This document shows, in pieces, positions 1-6,092 of a DNA stretch of 6,872 bases (its first letter is position 1; the number at the start of each line of letters is the position of its first letter). Origin of the DNA: Pirellulaceae bacterium. Lineage in GTDB: Bacteria; Planctomycetota; Planctomycetia; Pirellulales; Pirellulaceae. The notes below the pieces were generated by a model, which had not been told where the DNA came from, did no database searches, and saw only the letters and a program-made list of their open reading frames with translations. Position numbers and translations under genes: made by a program. The stretch spans positions 1-6,872 of the forward strand of contig JABDKS010000244.1 in assembly GCA_013002105.1 (NCBI GenBank), read 5' to 3'.

Positions 1-460
1 GTACGCCGTTTAAGAATGCGGAGTATTGCGTGACGGGAACACGAATCACCCAGGTTCCGGATTGATTGTCGTTGTAGCGTCGTTGCGTATCGTTGCTGGC
101 AATAAAACCACCGTGGGTGGCGACCAGTGCGGGCATGTCCGATTCGAACGTCCGGTAGTTTTCGACCACCAGGCCGATCGTGGTGTTGTAAATGATTTTG
201 CGATTCAAGGCCGCAAGACTGGCCTGCACCGATGCGGAATTCTCTGGTTGACTGCCGGTGGCAGCGACGAATCGAGTTGCGATGTCATCCGCGGGAATAT
301 CACCGGGAGCGGAATGGTCCATCTCGGTTTCAGCATACGTCGCCGCATCCTCTGGATAGGCATTGATTGATGCCGCCGAGTGTTCTTGGTAGCCCTGCCC
401 ACCGCAACCGGCCAAAACGACTAAAGCGGCGGCGATGACAGCGATTTTTGGATCAAACAT
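1..460 (-). CDS. DUF4349-type lipoprotein, 3' end cut by the window
   Basis: The frame is open from the ATG at 460 to the left edge, giving 153 visible codons and no stop. Residues 1-19 form a lipoprotein signal: a hydrophobic run, then a lipobox ending LAGC with Cys19 as the lipidation site. Residues 20-84 are low in hydrophobic content and rich in Ala, Glu, Asp and Ser, probably a flexible linker. From about residue 85 the sequence (RKIIYNTTIGLVVENY, then GGFIASND, then WVIRVPV) resembles the start of the DUF4349 domain, whose members are anchored envelope proteins of unknown function, usually with a coiled coil and a C-terminal membrane segment. Those later parts lie outside the window. 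The start is supported by the lipobox and a good ribosome binding site. The gene follows treZ on the same strand after 99 bp, so cotranscription is possible but unproven. The lipoprotein nature is clear; the domain name comes from pattern recognition without a profile search. Confidence 0.8.
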   Translation of the reverse strand, partial: MFDPKIAVIAAALVVLAGCGGQGYQEHSAASINAYPEDAATYAETEMDHSAPGDIPADDIATRFVAATGSQPENSASVQASLAALNRKIIYNTTIGLVVENYRTFESDMPALVATHGGFIASNDTQRRYNDNQSGTWVIRVPVTQYSAFLNGV

Positions 461-466
461 GGATCT

Positions 467-471
467 CTCCC
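467..471 (-). promoter_or_regulatory. Shine-Dalgarno site of the lipoprotein gene
   Basis: Read on the minus strand, GGGAG lies 6 nt before the ATG at 460, an ideal spacing. It fixes the start of the lipoprotein. It is the only strong Shine-Dalgarno match ahead of any of the six genes in this window. Confidence 0.65.
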
Positions 472-477
472 GCGGGA
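468..477. repeat. 10-bp perfect palindrome overlapping the lipoprotein ribosome binding site
   Basis: TCCCGCGGGA is a perfect palindrome covering most of the Shine-Dalgarno sequence of the lipoprotein gene. It has no loop, so it is more plausible as a protein-binding site than as an RNA hairpin. It may also be a chance GC-rich palindrome. No second copy was noticed in the window. Confidence 0.4.
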
Positions 478-559
478 TGTCATTTCCAACGCAGCCGCGA
501 AATCAACGGTGCGCCATGAGCCCCTGCGAAAGAAAGACGATCCCGACTGGCGGGCGGAT

Positions 560-2386
560 TCAGGAAACTGGAGATTGCGTAAAAAAAATCCGTGCGTGAT
601 TGGGCAGCCAAGCCTGCACGTCGGTATCCACCTGAGAATCCAGAATGCAGTCACCGGTGGGCGCGGACAGCGAGTCCGGATACGCGATCGTCTCGGCTTC
701 CACTGCCGAATCATTGTGGGGTGACAGACGGACCACGACTGTGCCCGTGGCTTGCGGAGATGCGTATTGCAGTACGTAGAATCCCCGATTCGTGTCGGTT
801 GTGACCTGCAAATTGGCGTCACGCAACAAGCCACTTTGCCGCCATTGTTTTCGCAACTCGATCAGCCGGCCGTACCATTGCCGCATTGCGAGGTCACCAT
901 CCTCTGCACGACCGATTTTGGATCGCTGGAATGCTGCTGGATCGGTTGGCAGCACTCCGCCGGACCAGTCGTGTTGCGGATACTCACGTTTGCGGCCCTG
1001 GACCACTGCCTGTCGCAACGCTTCATCACCAAAGTCGACAAAAAACTGGAATGGATGCTCGCAACAAAATTCTTCTCCCATGAACAGCATTGGGATCGCC
1101 GGCGAAAGCAACAGCTTGGCGATCGCGGCTCGCTGCGCCGGTTTGGACGTTACTTGGTGCAACCGTTTGCCAAGAGGATGATTGCCGATGAAATCGTGGT
1201 GCTGGATCGAATAGACAAGCGACCGTGTATCGACGCGATGTTCGCGGGGGCGACGTGCGCGTTCTCCGGCAAAGGAACCTTCGTAAACGTATCCGATCTC
1301 CAACGTCTGTTTCAGATCTTGCTGTTCATAGATCCGATGACAAAGTTGTTCGCCCGGTCGCAAGACGGCAAACAGGCTGTGCAAAAAGTCGTCACACCAT
1401 TCTGCATCGAATCCAACACCTCCCTCGTCAATCGGTCGCACCATCGCCTCGTCGTAGACATTCGATTCGGCGATCAACATCGCCGTTCGTCCGGATTGCG
1501 CAGACCAGGCTTTGGTCGCGCGACTGATATCGACGGCGACGTGGGGGTCGCTGTCATCACGCATGCAGTGAATCGCATCGACGCGGAGCCCGTCGATGTG
1601 ATACTCATCAAACCACATCAACGCGTTGGCAATCACAAATCGACGGAGCTGGGCCCCATAAACCGGGTCGTCAAAATTCGGACCGGCACCCCAAACGGTC
1701 TGATGTCGATCCGAAAGGTAAGGTCCAAATTCTGCCAGATAGTTACCTTCGGGACCCAGGTGGTTGTAAACGACATCCAAAATCACGGACAAGCCGCGAG
1801 AGTGTGCTGCGTTGACTAACCGCCGCAGATCATCCGGCGTTCCATAACTGGCCAGCGGTGCAAACCAATTCACGCCGTCGTATCCCCAGTTCCAACGCCC
1901 AGCTGACGCGGCAAGAGGCATCCATTCAATCGCGGTGATGCCCAGTTCAACGAGTTCGTCTAATCGATCGATCGCCGCTGCAAATGTACCCGGCTGAGTG
2001 AGTGCACCGATGTGGGATTCATAAACGATCAGATCGTCGCGATCGACGCCTCGCCAATGGTCGTCGGTCCACTCAAAATCACGTGCGACGACAGAACTGG
2101 GTCCATGAACACCCTCACCTTGAAATCGTGATGCGGGATCGGGACGTGGCGGGCCACCATCGACACGATAAAAGTAACGATCTCCCGCTGCACATTGATC
2201 GACGATCGCAACGTGGAAACCGCCGGGGGTCTTATCCATTATCACCTTGCGATCGTGATCGACCAAATCCACCACGACTTGATCGTGTGTCGGAGCCCAG
2301 ACACAAAATCGCACTCGCCGGCCTTCCTGCGGGATGGCGCCCAGCCAATGATGGAGTTGGATTTGGGGGACGGATTCAGGATTCAT
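560..2386 (-). CDS. treZ: Malto-oligosyltrehalose trehalohydrolase (GH13)
   Basis: Cytoplasmic enzyme that releases trehalose from malto-oligosyltrehalose, the second step of the TreY-TreZ route from glycogen or maltodextrin. From the ATG at 2386 the protein has 608 residues, a normal TreZ length. An N-terminal beta-sandwich (about 10-100, with the RFCVWAP signature) precedes a GH13 barrel. Region I is DVVYNH (204-209). Region II is GLRVDAIH with nucleophile Asp270. Region III is LIAESN with acid/base Glu307. Region IV is QHHDFIGN with transition-state Asp398. The following HPLGKRLH is also TreZ-like. Region IV has His at 396 where Asn is usual (QNHD). The frame stays open to another ATG at 2461, but that adds 25 residues with no counterpart in the family and leaves only 20 bp to the divergent gene, so 2386 is preferred although it lacks a Shine-Dalgarno. 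Glycogen-branching and TreY enzymes are the alternatives; the EYHIDGLRVDAIH and HPLGKRL motifs favour TreZ. Confidence 0.93.
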   Translation of the reverse strand: MNPESVPQIQLHHWLGAIPQEGRRVRFCVWAPTHDQVVVDLVDHDRKVIMDKTPGGFHVAIVDQCAAGDRYFYRVDGGPPRPDPASRFQGEGVHGPSSVVARDFEWTDDHWRGVDRDDLIVYESHIGALTQPGTFAAAIDRLDELVELGITAIEWMPLAASAGRWNWGYDGVNWFAPLASYGTPDDLRRLVNAAHSRGLSVILDVVYNHLGPEGNYLAEFGPYLSDRHQTVWGAGPNFDDPVYGAQLRRFVIANALMWFDEYHIDGLRVDAIHCMRDDSDPHVAVDISRATKAWSAQSGRTAMLIAESNVYDEAMVRPIDEGGVGFDAEWCDDFLHSLFAVLRPGEQLCHRIYEQQDLKQTLEIGYVYEGSFAGERARRPREHRVDTRSLVYSIQHHDFIGNHPLGKRLHQVTSKPAQRAAIAKLLLSPAIPMLFMGEEFCCEHPFQFFVDFGDEALRQAVVQGRKREYPQHDWSGGVLPTDPAAFQRSKIGRAEDGDLAMRQWYGRLIELRKQWRQSGLLRDANLQVTTDTNRGFYVLQYASPQATGTVVVRLSPHNDSAVEAETIAYPDSLSAPTGDCILDSQVDTDVQAWLPNHARIFFTQSPVS

Positions 2387-2481
2387 TTTCTGACGTAACG
2401 CAAGATGTCCGATTGATCTGACTAGAATTCCGGTACAACTGAACCGACTGATTTGTTCCAAGCAATCCCCAGAGAAATCGA
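2387..2481. promoter_or_regulatory. Divergent intergenic region between treZ and the EEP gene
   Basis: These 95 bp must carry the promoters for both treZ (leftward) and the EEP-fold gene (rightward), unless transcription starts inside a gene. I could not find a convincing -35/-10 pair in either direction. The best rightward match, TTGATC at 2413 with TACAAC at 2434, has a 15-nt spacer and only partial matches. The regulatory role is inferred from gene orientation alone. Confidence 0.4.
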
Positions 2482-3675
2482 ATGCTGCGTTTTTCGTTAT
2501 GGATCACCATGATGACTCTGACGACCTGGATCCAAGTTGCTCGAAGTCAGTCGGCCCACTCGCCTTCGCAGATTCGGATCGCTACGTACAACGCGTCTCT
2601 GTATGGAAAGCAAGCAGGCGAGATACATGAACGGTTGCGAGACGGGACCGACGTTCACGCTATCAACGTCGCCCGCGTCGTGCAAACGGTGCGTCCGGAC
2701 GTATTATTGATTAATGAAATCGATTACGACGATGATGGCCGAACGGCCAGCGTGCTGAACGAACAATACTTTGGTCGATCGCAGGCGGATTTGCAGGCGA
2801 TCGAATATCCGCATGTTTACGCCGTTCCAAGTAACACCGGTGTCGATTCGCGACTGGACTTGAATCAGAACACGGTCGTGGGCGAACCGAACGATGCCTG
2901 GGGATTCGGCGTCTATCCGGGACAGTATTCGATGGCGATCTACAGTCGCTTTCCCATTGACGCTGACGGCATTCGGACGTTTCAAAAGTTTCTTTGGAAA
3001 GACCTGCCAGGCGCAATGCGGCCGGTCGATCCGACGACGAATCAACCGTATCACTCCGACGCGATCTGGGATCGATTGCGGTTGTCTAGCAAGAATCACG
3101 TCGACGTGCCGATCCGAATCGGAACTTTTACGTTGCATGTTTTGGCCAGTCATCCGACGCCGCCTGTGTTCGACGGACCGGAAGATCGAAACGGATGTCG
3201 CAATCACGACGAGATCCAATTTTGGTCGGAGTATTTGCAAGGCGAATCGGCGACTGCATTGGTGGACGACCAGGGGCGCGCGGGTGGATTAAACGCCGGT
3301 CAATCGTTTGTCATTATGGGGGATCTGAATGCTGATTCGTTCGACGGTGATGGGAAACGCGGCGCGATCAATCGTTTGATTGCCCATCCACGCGTGCAAG
3401 ACCCGGAGCCAAAAAGCGAGGGAGCGGTGGAAGCATCCCGGGGCCAAAACGCATCCGCCAAGCAAAAGGGGGATCCGGCTCTGGATACCGCCAATTTCGG
3501 CGGCAACATGCGCGTCGATTACGTATTGCCCTGTCGCACGCTGACAGTGAAACAGTCAGGAGTTGTCTGGCCGCGACGAGACGCAAAAAATTTCGACATG
3601 ATCAGCACGAGCGACCATCGAATGGTTTGGGTCGATGTGATGCTGCCCGAGTCGGGTGACGCGGCGCACGACTAG
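2482..3675 (+). CDS. Exported endonuclease/exonuclease/phosphatase-fold protein
   Basis: A 397-residue protein of the EEP superfamily (DNase I / exonuclease III / inositol phosphatase fold), a metal-dependent phosphodiesterase or phosphatase whose substrate cannot be read from sequence. Residues 1-24 look like a signal peptide (hydrophobic 4-20), so the mature protein is probably secreted or periplasmic. Fold motifs appear in order: IATYN with Asn37; LLINEID with metal ligand Glu79; ASHP with His224; MGDLNAD with Asp281 and Asn283; RVDYVLP with Asp346; and the C-terminal SDH with Asp378 and His379. All expected catalytic positions are kept. The stretches RLSSKNH, HPTPPVFDGPEDRNG and RNHDEIQFW mark a subfamily of exported EEP proteins I recognise from planctomycetes and other environmental bacteria, often just called endonuclease/exonuclease/phosphatase family. 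A role in nutrient phosphate or nucleic acid scavenging is plausible but inferred. No good Shine-Dalgarno precedes the ATG. The gene is divergent from treZ and convergent with the esterase. Confidence 0.88.
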   Translation: MLRFSLWITMMTLTTWIQVARSQSAHSPSQIRIATYNASLYGKQAGEIHERLRDGTDVHAINVARVVQTVRPDVLLINEIDYDDDGRTASVLNEQYFGRSQADLQAIEYPHVYAVPSNTGVDSRLDLNQNTVVGEPNDAWGFGVYPGQYSMAIYSRFPIDADGIRTFQKFLWKDLPGAMRPVDPTTNQPYHSDAIWDRLRLSSKNHVDVPIRIGTFTLHVLASHPTPPVFDGPEDRNGCRNHDEIQFWSEYLQGESATALVDDQGRAGGLNAGQSFVIMGDLNADSFDGDGKRGAINRLIAHPRVQDPEPKSEGAVEASRGQNASAKQKGDPALDTANFGGNMRVDYVLPCRTLTVKQSGVVWPRRDAKNFDMISTSDHRMVWVDVMLPESGDAAHD

Positions 3676-3698
3676 GACAATGTGTCAGTCTCTGTCGC

Positions 3699-4667
3699 CT
3701 ACTTTTTCTCGCCTGGTGGTTGAATCCATTGGAGCATCGCGTCGCCAAACGACTGACCGATCTGAAAGAAGGTGTCGGCACGACCGTAGTAGTGATAGCC
3801 GCCGTCGAAATGATCGCCCTCTTTGACAACATGGATTGCGGTGGGCGCGAAGGCAACGTTGTCTTGGAATTCGCTTTGTTGGGCAACGTCGGATTGAATT
3901 TTGCGAAAGCGAAAATGCTTTGCAGCGTAGCGACGCTCCGGCTCTGCACCCTGTTGGCCAAGTTCGCCAATCACAAAGGGTAGTTTTGGCGCGTCGAGGT
4001 CTTGGCGGACGTCACGAATCAAATTGGCAAGATTGACGCCGTATTCGTCCATCTTCTTTGCATCGATGATGTCGTTGAATCCTTGAAAGAATACGAATCC
4101 GGACAATTCGTAACTACCATCACTGCCGGGAACGTAATCATCGATGTTCGCCAGCGTTTCTTTGACGATTCGAATGGTGTCCCGGTAGGCTTCCCCATAA
4201 ACCTCCGCGGGGACGGGCTCGAGCTCTTTGTTTTTCTTGTTTCGCTGAGTGTAGTCTCCTTTGCCGCTGCTGGGTGGACGGAACCGCATTGCCAAAGCGC
4301 GGCCACCCCAAGCACACTTGATGATCAAAACCGGATCATCGATGGCGTCGCCGATCACATGTCCAAATTGCAGTTCGGGCCCAAATCGATTTGTCGGTGT
4401 CGCAAAACCCACCGTCAGCTTGCCGTGTCCCCGATCATCGTTGTAGCGAATGAAGACATCGTCTCGTTTTGTCCAGTTCTCTCGGTCGCGCAAGTGTTGG
4501 TAAGTCGCGGCGGTCTTCGGGTCGGACAGTAGTTGCTCTAAATGCTTGATCGAACCTTTGCCCTCCATGTTCGATTGTCCGGCCAAAACGAACACGCGAA
4601 CTTTGGCTGGCGCGGAGCTGGAGGCTAACAAGACAATCAAAACTGCGCAAAAAATTCTTGTGTGCAT
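3699..4667 (-). CDS. Exported SASA-domain carbohydrate esterase (sialate O-acetylesterase family)
   Basis: A 322-residue SGNH-like esterase of the sialate O-acetylesterase / CE6 group, expected to remove acetyl groups from carbohydrates; the name does not prove sialic acid as substrate. Residues 1-21 are a signal peptide (basic start, hydrophobic 5-15, SSSAPA before a probable cleavage after Ala21). Block I is VLAGQSNMEG with nucleophile Ser32. The oxyanion-region block is CAWGGRALA (118-126). GFVFFQGFNDIID (190-202) matches the WFQGWND block of planctomycete members. PFVIGELG follows at 230-237. The C-terminal GYHYYG with His292 is the likely catalytic histidine. The frame stays open to an ATG at 4859, but the extra 64 residues are Arg- and Cys-rich and would bury the signal peptide, so 4667 is chosen despite the lack of a Shine-Dalgarno. 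It is a single-domain protein, and the stop lies 23 bp from that of the convergent EEP gene. No sulfatase or other polysaccharide-degrading gene is adjacent. Confidence 0.87.
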   Translation of the reverse strand: MHTRIFCAVLIVLLASSSAPAKVRVFVLAGQSNMEGKGSIKHLEQLLSDPKTAATYQHLRDRENWTKRDDVFIRYNDDRGHGKLTVGFATPTNRFGPELQFGHVIGDAIDDPVLIIKCAWGGRALAMRFRPPSSGKGDYTQRNKKNKELEPVPAEVYGEAYRDTIRIVKETLANIDDYVPGSDGSYELSGFVFFQGFNDIIDAKKMDEYGVNLANLIRDVRQDLDAPKLPFVIGELGQQGAEPERRYAAKHFRFRKIQSDVAQQSEFQDNVAFAPTAIHVVKEGDHFDGGYHYYGRADTFFQIGQSFGDAMLQWIQPPGEKK

Positions 4668-4699
4668 GGTGATAAGCTGTCTGGCAGGGGAACAACGAT

Positions 4700-4712
4700 G
4701 CACGAGTCGTGC
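4700..4712. repeat. 13-bp interrupted palindrome upstream of the esterase gene
   Basis: GCACGA-G-TCGTGC has perfect 6-bp arms around one central base and lies 32 bp upstream of the esterase ATG. The symmetry and position suit an operator for a dimeric regulator of the esterase. With a one-base centre it would form only a short hairpin. No second copy was noticed, so the regulatory role is inferred. Confidence 0.45.
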
Positions 4713-4722
4713 TAGTCGATTT

Positions 4723-4745
4723 AGGCGTCCGCATCGCAGGCGTCC
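4723..4745. repeat. Pair of 8-bp direct repeats upstream of the esterase gene
   Basis: AGGCGTCC occurs at 4723-4730 and again at 4738-4745, a 15-bp period, in the gap between the esterase and the glycosyltransferase. Short enough to be chance; listed because it sits in the same gap as the palindrome and the longer inverted repeat. Confidence 0.3.
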
Positions 4746-4794
4746 AATAGACAGTACAATGACGACGCAGCGACGCTGGCAAATATCATAGGGT

Positions 4795-4836
4795 GTGGTG
4801 CATCTGTTCGCTTTATCTGTGCGTGATGTGCACCAC
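4795..4836. repeat. Inverted repeat with 8-bp arms ahead of the glycosyltransferase gene
   Basis: GTGGTGCA (4795-4802) and TGCACCAC (4829-4836) are perfect complements separated by 26 bp. Two more pairs (TC with GA) can form inside if a two-base bulge is allowed. The right arm ends 46 bp before the glycosyltransferase ATG. It could be an operator pair or a leader hairpin. It is not followed by a T-run, so it is not an intrinsic terminator. Confidence 0.4.
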
Positions 4837-4861
4837 CGCAGCGAGTCTTTCTTGACCATCG

Positions 4862-4881
4862 ACCGATTTTAGTACCGATTT
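4862..4881 (+). repeat. Tandem-like 8-bp direct repeat just before the glycosyltransferase start
   Basis: ACCGATTT occurs at 4862-4869 and 4874-4881, a 12-bp period, ending one base before the ATG at 4883. It occupies the place where a Shine-Dalgarno would be, and none is present. Function unknown; possibly chance. Confidence 0.35.
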
Positions 4882-4882
4882 C

Positions 4883-6019
4883 ATGCCGCGACGCGTCCTT
4901 TTTATGATCAGTTCGATGCGCGGCGGCGGCAGCGAGCAGCAGACGTTGTTGCTACTGAAACATCTGGATCGGGCCAGGTTCCAGCCGCATCTTTATCTGA
5001 CCGACAAAGTGGGCCAGTTGCTCGGCCAAGTTCCCGAGGATGTCACCATTCATTCGTTTTCGGATCGTAACCGAAAGGCTGGCATTTATTTTCCGGGCCG
5101 GATTTTGCGACAACAGATTGCGCATCTGCGCGACGTGATTACACGCGAGAAAATTGAAGCGATTTACGATCGGACGTTTCACATGACGATGATCGCGGGT
5201 CCAGCGACAGCGGATTCAGGTATCCCGCGTGTGTCGACGATCGTCAGTCCACCGGATCGCGCGCTGCCATTGGTCGAATCCCGCTTTGTCTGGCTAAAAC
5301 GTCGACGCCTGGCGCACGCGTATCAGCAATCTCGCACCGTGGTCGCTGTTAGCCGGCAAGCTGCCCGATCGGCTCAAACCTATTATTCGCTCCGCCCTGA
5401 TAGCGTCAGCGTGATCATGAACCCGGTTGATGAACGGGCGATTCACGAGGCAGCCAGTCGAGATCGGCCCGAGCGCGATGATCGCGTCACATTGGTTTGT
5501 GTTGCGCGAATGACTAGCGAAAAAGGCCACGCCGACTTGATCGACGCGTTGGCATTGACCGAAAAACATTGGGACAGCGACGCGCCGGTACTGAACGTGT
5601 GGTTGATCGGTGACGGACCACTTCGGCAGTCACTACAATCGCGCTGTCGTCAGACAATCCATCGGCATGACGTGCAGTTTTTAGGCGCGAGTACAAATCC
5701 AGCACCCGCGATCGCCAGTGCCGACGCGCTAATTTTGCCGTCGCAGTTCGAGGGAATGCCCAACGTCGTGCTCGAAGCGATGGCATTGGGCACGCCGGTG
5801 ATCGCAACGCGAGCTGGCGGGACGGTCGAACTGCAACGCGACGAGCCGACCATGTTGCTTGCCGATGCCTGTGATCCCGAGTCGCTTGCCGACGCGATCC
5901 TGAAATTTGTAGACCAACGAGATCTGGCCAGGCATTACGCTGAAACGGCGACGCGGATGATCCAGACGCATCACGCGGTGGGTCCGACGATCGAAAAGAT
6001 CCAGCGCCTCCTGGAATGA
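4883..6019 (+). CDS. GT4-family glycosyltransferase (GT-B fold)
   Basis: A 378-residue retaining glycosyltransferase that should move a sugar from a nucleotide-sugar donor to a glycan or lipid-linked acceptor at the cytoplasmic side of the membrane. The N-terminal Rossmann half opens with VLFMISSMRGGGSEQQ (5-20), the glycine-rich acceptor-side loop typical of GT4. The C-terminal half has VCVARMTSEKGHADLI (205-220, with Arg209 and Lys214 for donor phosphates), LIGDGPLRQSL (241-251) and the diagnostic EX7E motif, Glu290 to Glu298 within FEGMPNVVLEAMALGTPVI, followed by TRAGGTVE. There is no signal peptide or membrane segment. Length and domain order are complete. Donor and acceptor cannot be deduced; capsule, lipopolysaccharide and exopolysaccharide synthesis are the usual roles, but no neighbouring biosynthetic cluster supports any of them. 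The ATG is directly before the conserved first beta strand and has no Shine-Dalgarno. The next gene follows on the same strand after 73 bp. Confidence 0.92.
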   Translation: MPRRVLFMISSMRGGGSEQQTLLLLKHLDRARFQPHLYLTDKVGQLLGQVPEDVTIHSFSDRNRKAGIYFPGRILRQQIAHLRDVITREKIEAIYDRTFHMTMIAGPATADSGIPRVSTIVSPPDRALPLVESRFVWLKRRRLAHAYQQSRTVVAVSRQAARSAQTYYSLRPDSVSVIMNPVDERAIHEAASRDRPERDDRVTLVCVARMTSEKGHADLIDALALTEKHWDSDAPVLNVWLIGDGPLRQSLQSRCRQTIHRHDVQFLGASTNPAPAIASADALILPSQFEGMPNVVLEAMALGTPVIATRAGGTVELQRDEPTMLLADACDPESLADAILKFVDQRDLARHYAETATRMIQTHHAVGPTIEKIQRLLE

Positions 6020-6025
6020 CCTGAT

Positions 6026-6055
6026 TGCGATTCGCATTTGGTCACTCCACTGGAG
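6026..6055. repeat. Two adjacent 11-bp palindromes in the gap after the glycosyltransferase
   Basis: TGCGA-T-TCGCA (6026-6036) and CTCCA-C-TGGAG (6045-6055) each have perfect 5-bp arms around one base, with centres 19 bp apart. They lie between the glycosyltransferase stop and the alpha/beta hydrolase start. Neither is followed by a T-run, so they do not read as terminators. They may be binding sites, weak RNA hairpins or chance. Confidence 0.35.
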
Positions 6056-6092
6056 CAAGTAATCGATTCCAACGCAGTATTTGATTTTAACC

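Noticed and set aside
542..554. Possible treZ terminator: CCCG/CGGG stem followed on the minus strand by a T-rich stretch
   Set aside because: The stem has only 4 bp, and the T-rich stretch begins several bases away and is interrupted by C and G.
1121..1128. GCGATCGC octamer resembling the cyanobacterial HIP1 element (also at about 5708)
   Set aside because: Only two copies were noticed, both inside genes, and they are explained by the general GATC excess; nothing else points to cyanobacteria.
752..1819. Long plus-strand open frame of 355 codons
   Set aside because: It lies wholly antisense within treZ, whose minus-strand product has full GH13 motifs. The plus-strand translation has no recognisable motif and reflects the shadow of a GC-rich gene.
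2413..2439. Sigma-70-like promoter TTGATC...TACAAC for the EEP gene
   Set aside because: The spacer is only 15 nt and both boxes match partially; similar matches are expected by chance.
3676..3698. Possible bidirectional terminator between the convergent EEP and esterase genes (GACA-ATG-TGTC)
   Set aside because: A 4-bp AT-containing stem with no flanking T-run is too weak to call.
4002..4532. Plus-strand open frame of 176 codons
   Set aside because: It is antisense to the conserved core of the esterase, including its block I, and has no motif or start context of its own.
4668..4859. N-terminal 64-residue extension of the esterase frame
   Set aside because: The extra sequence is Arg- and Cys-rich with no family counterpart, and it would place the clear signal peptide in the middle of the protein.
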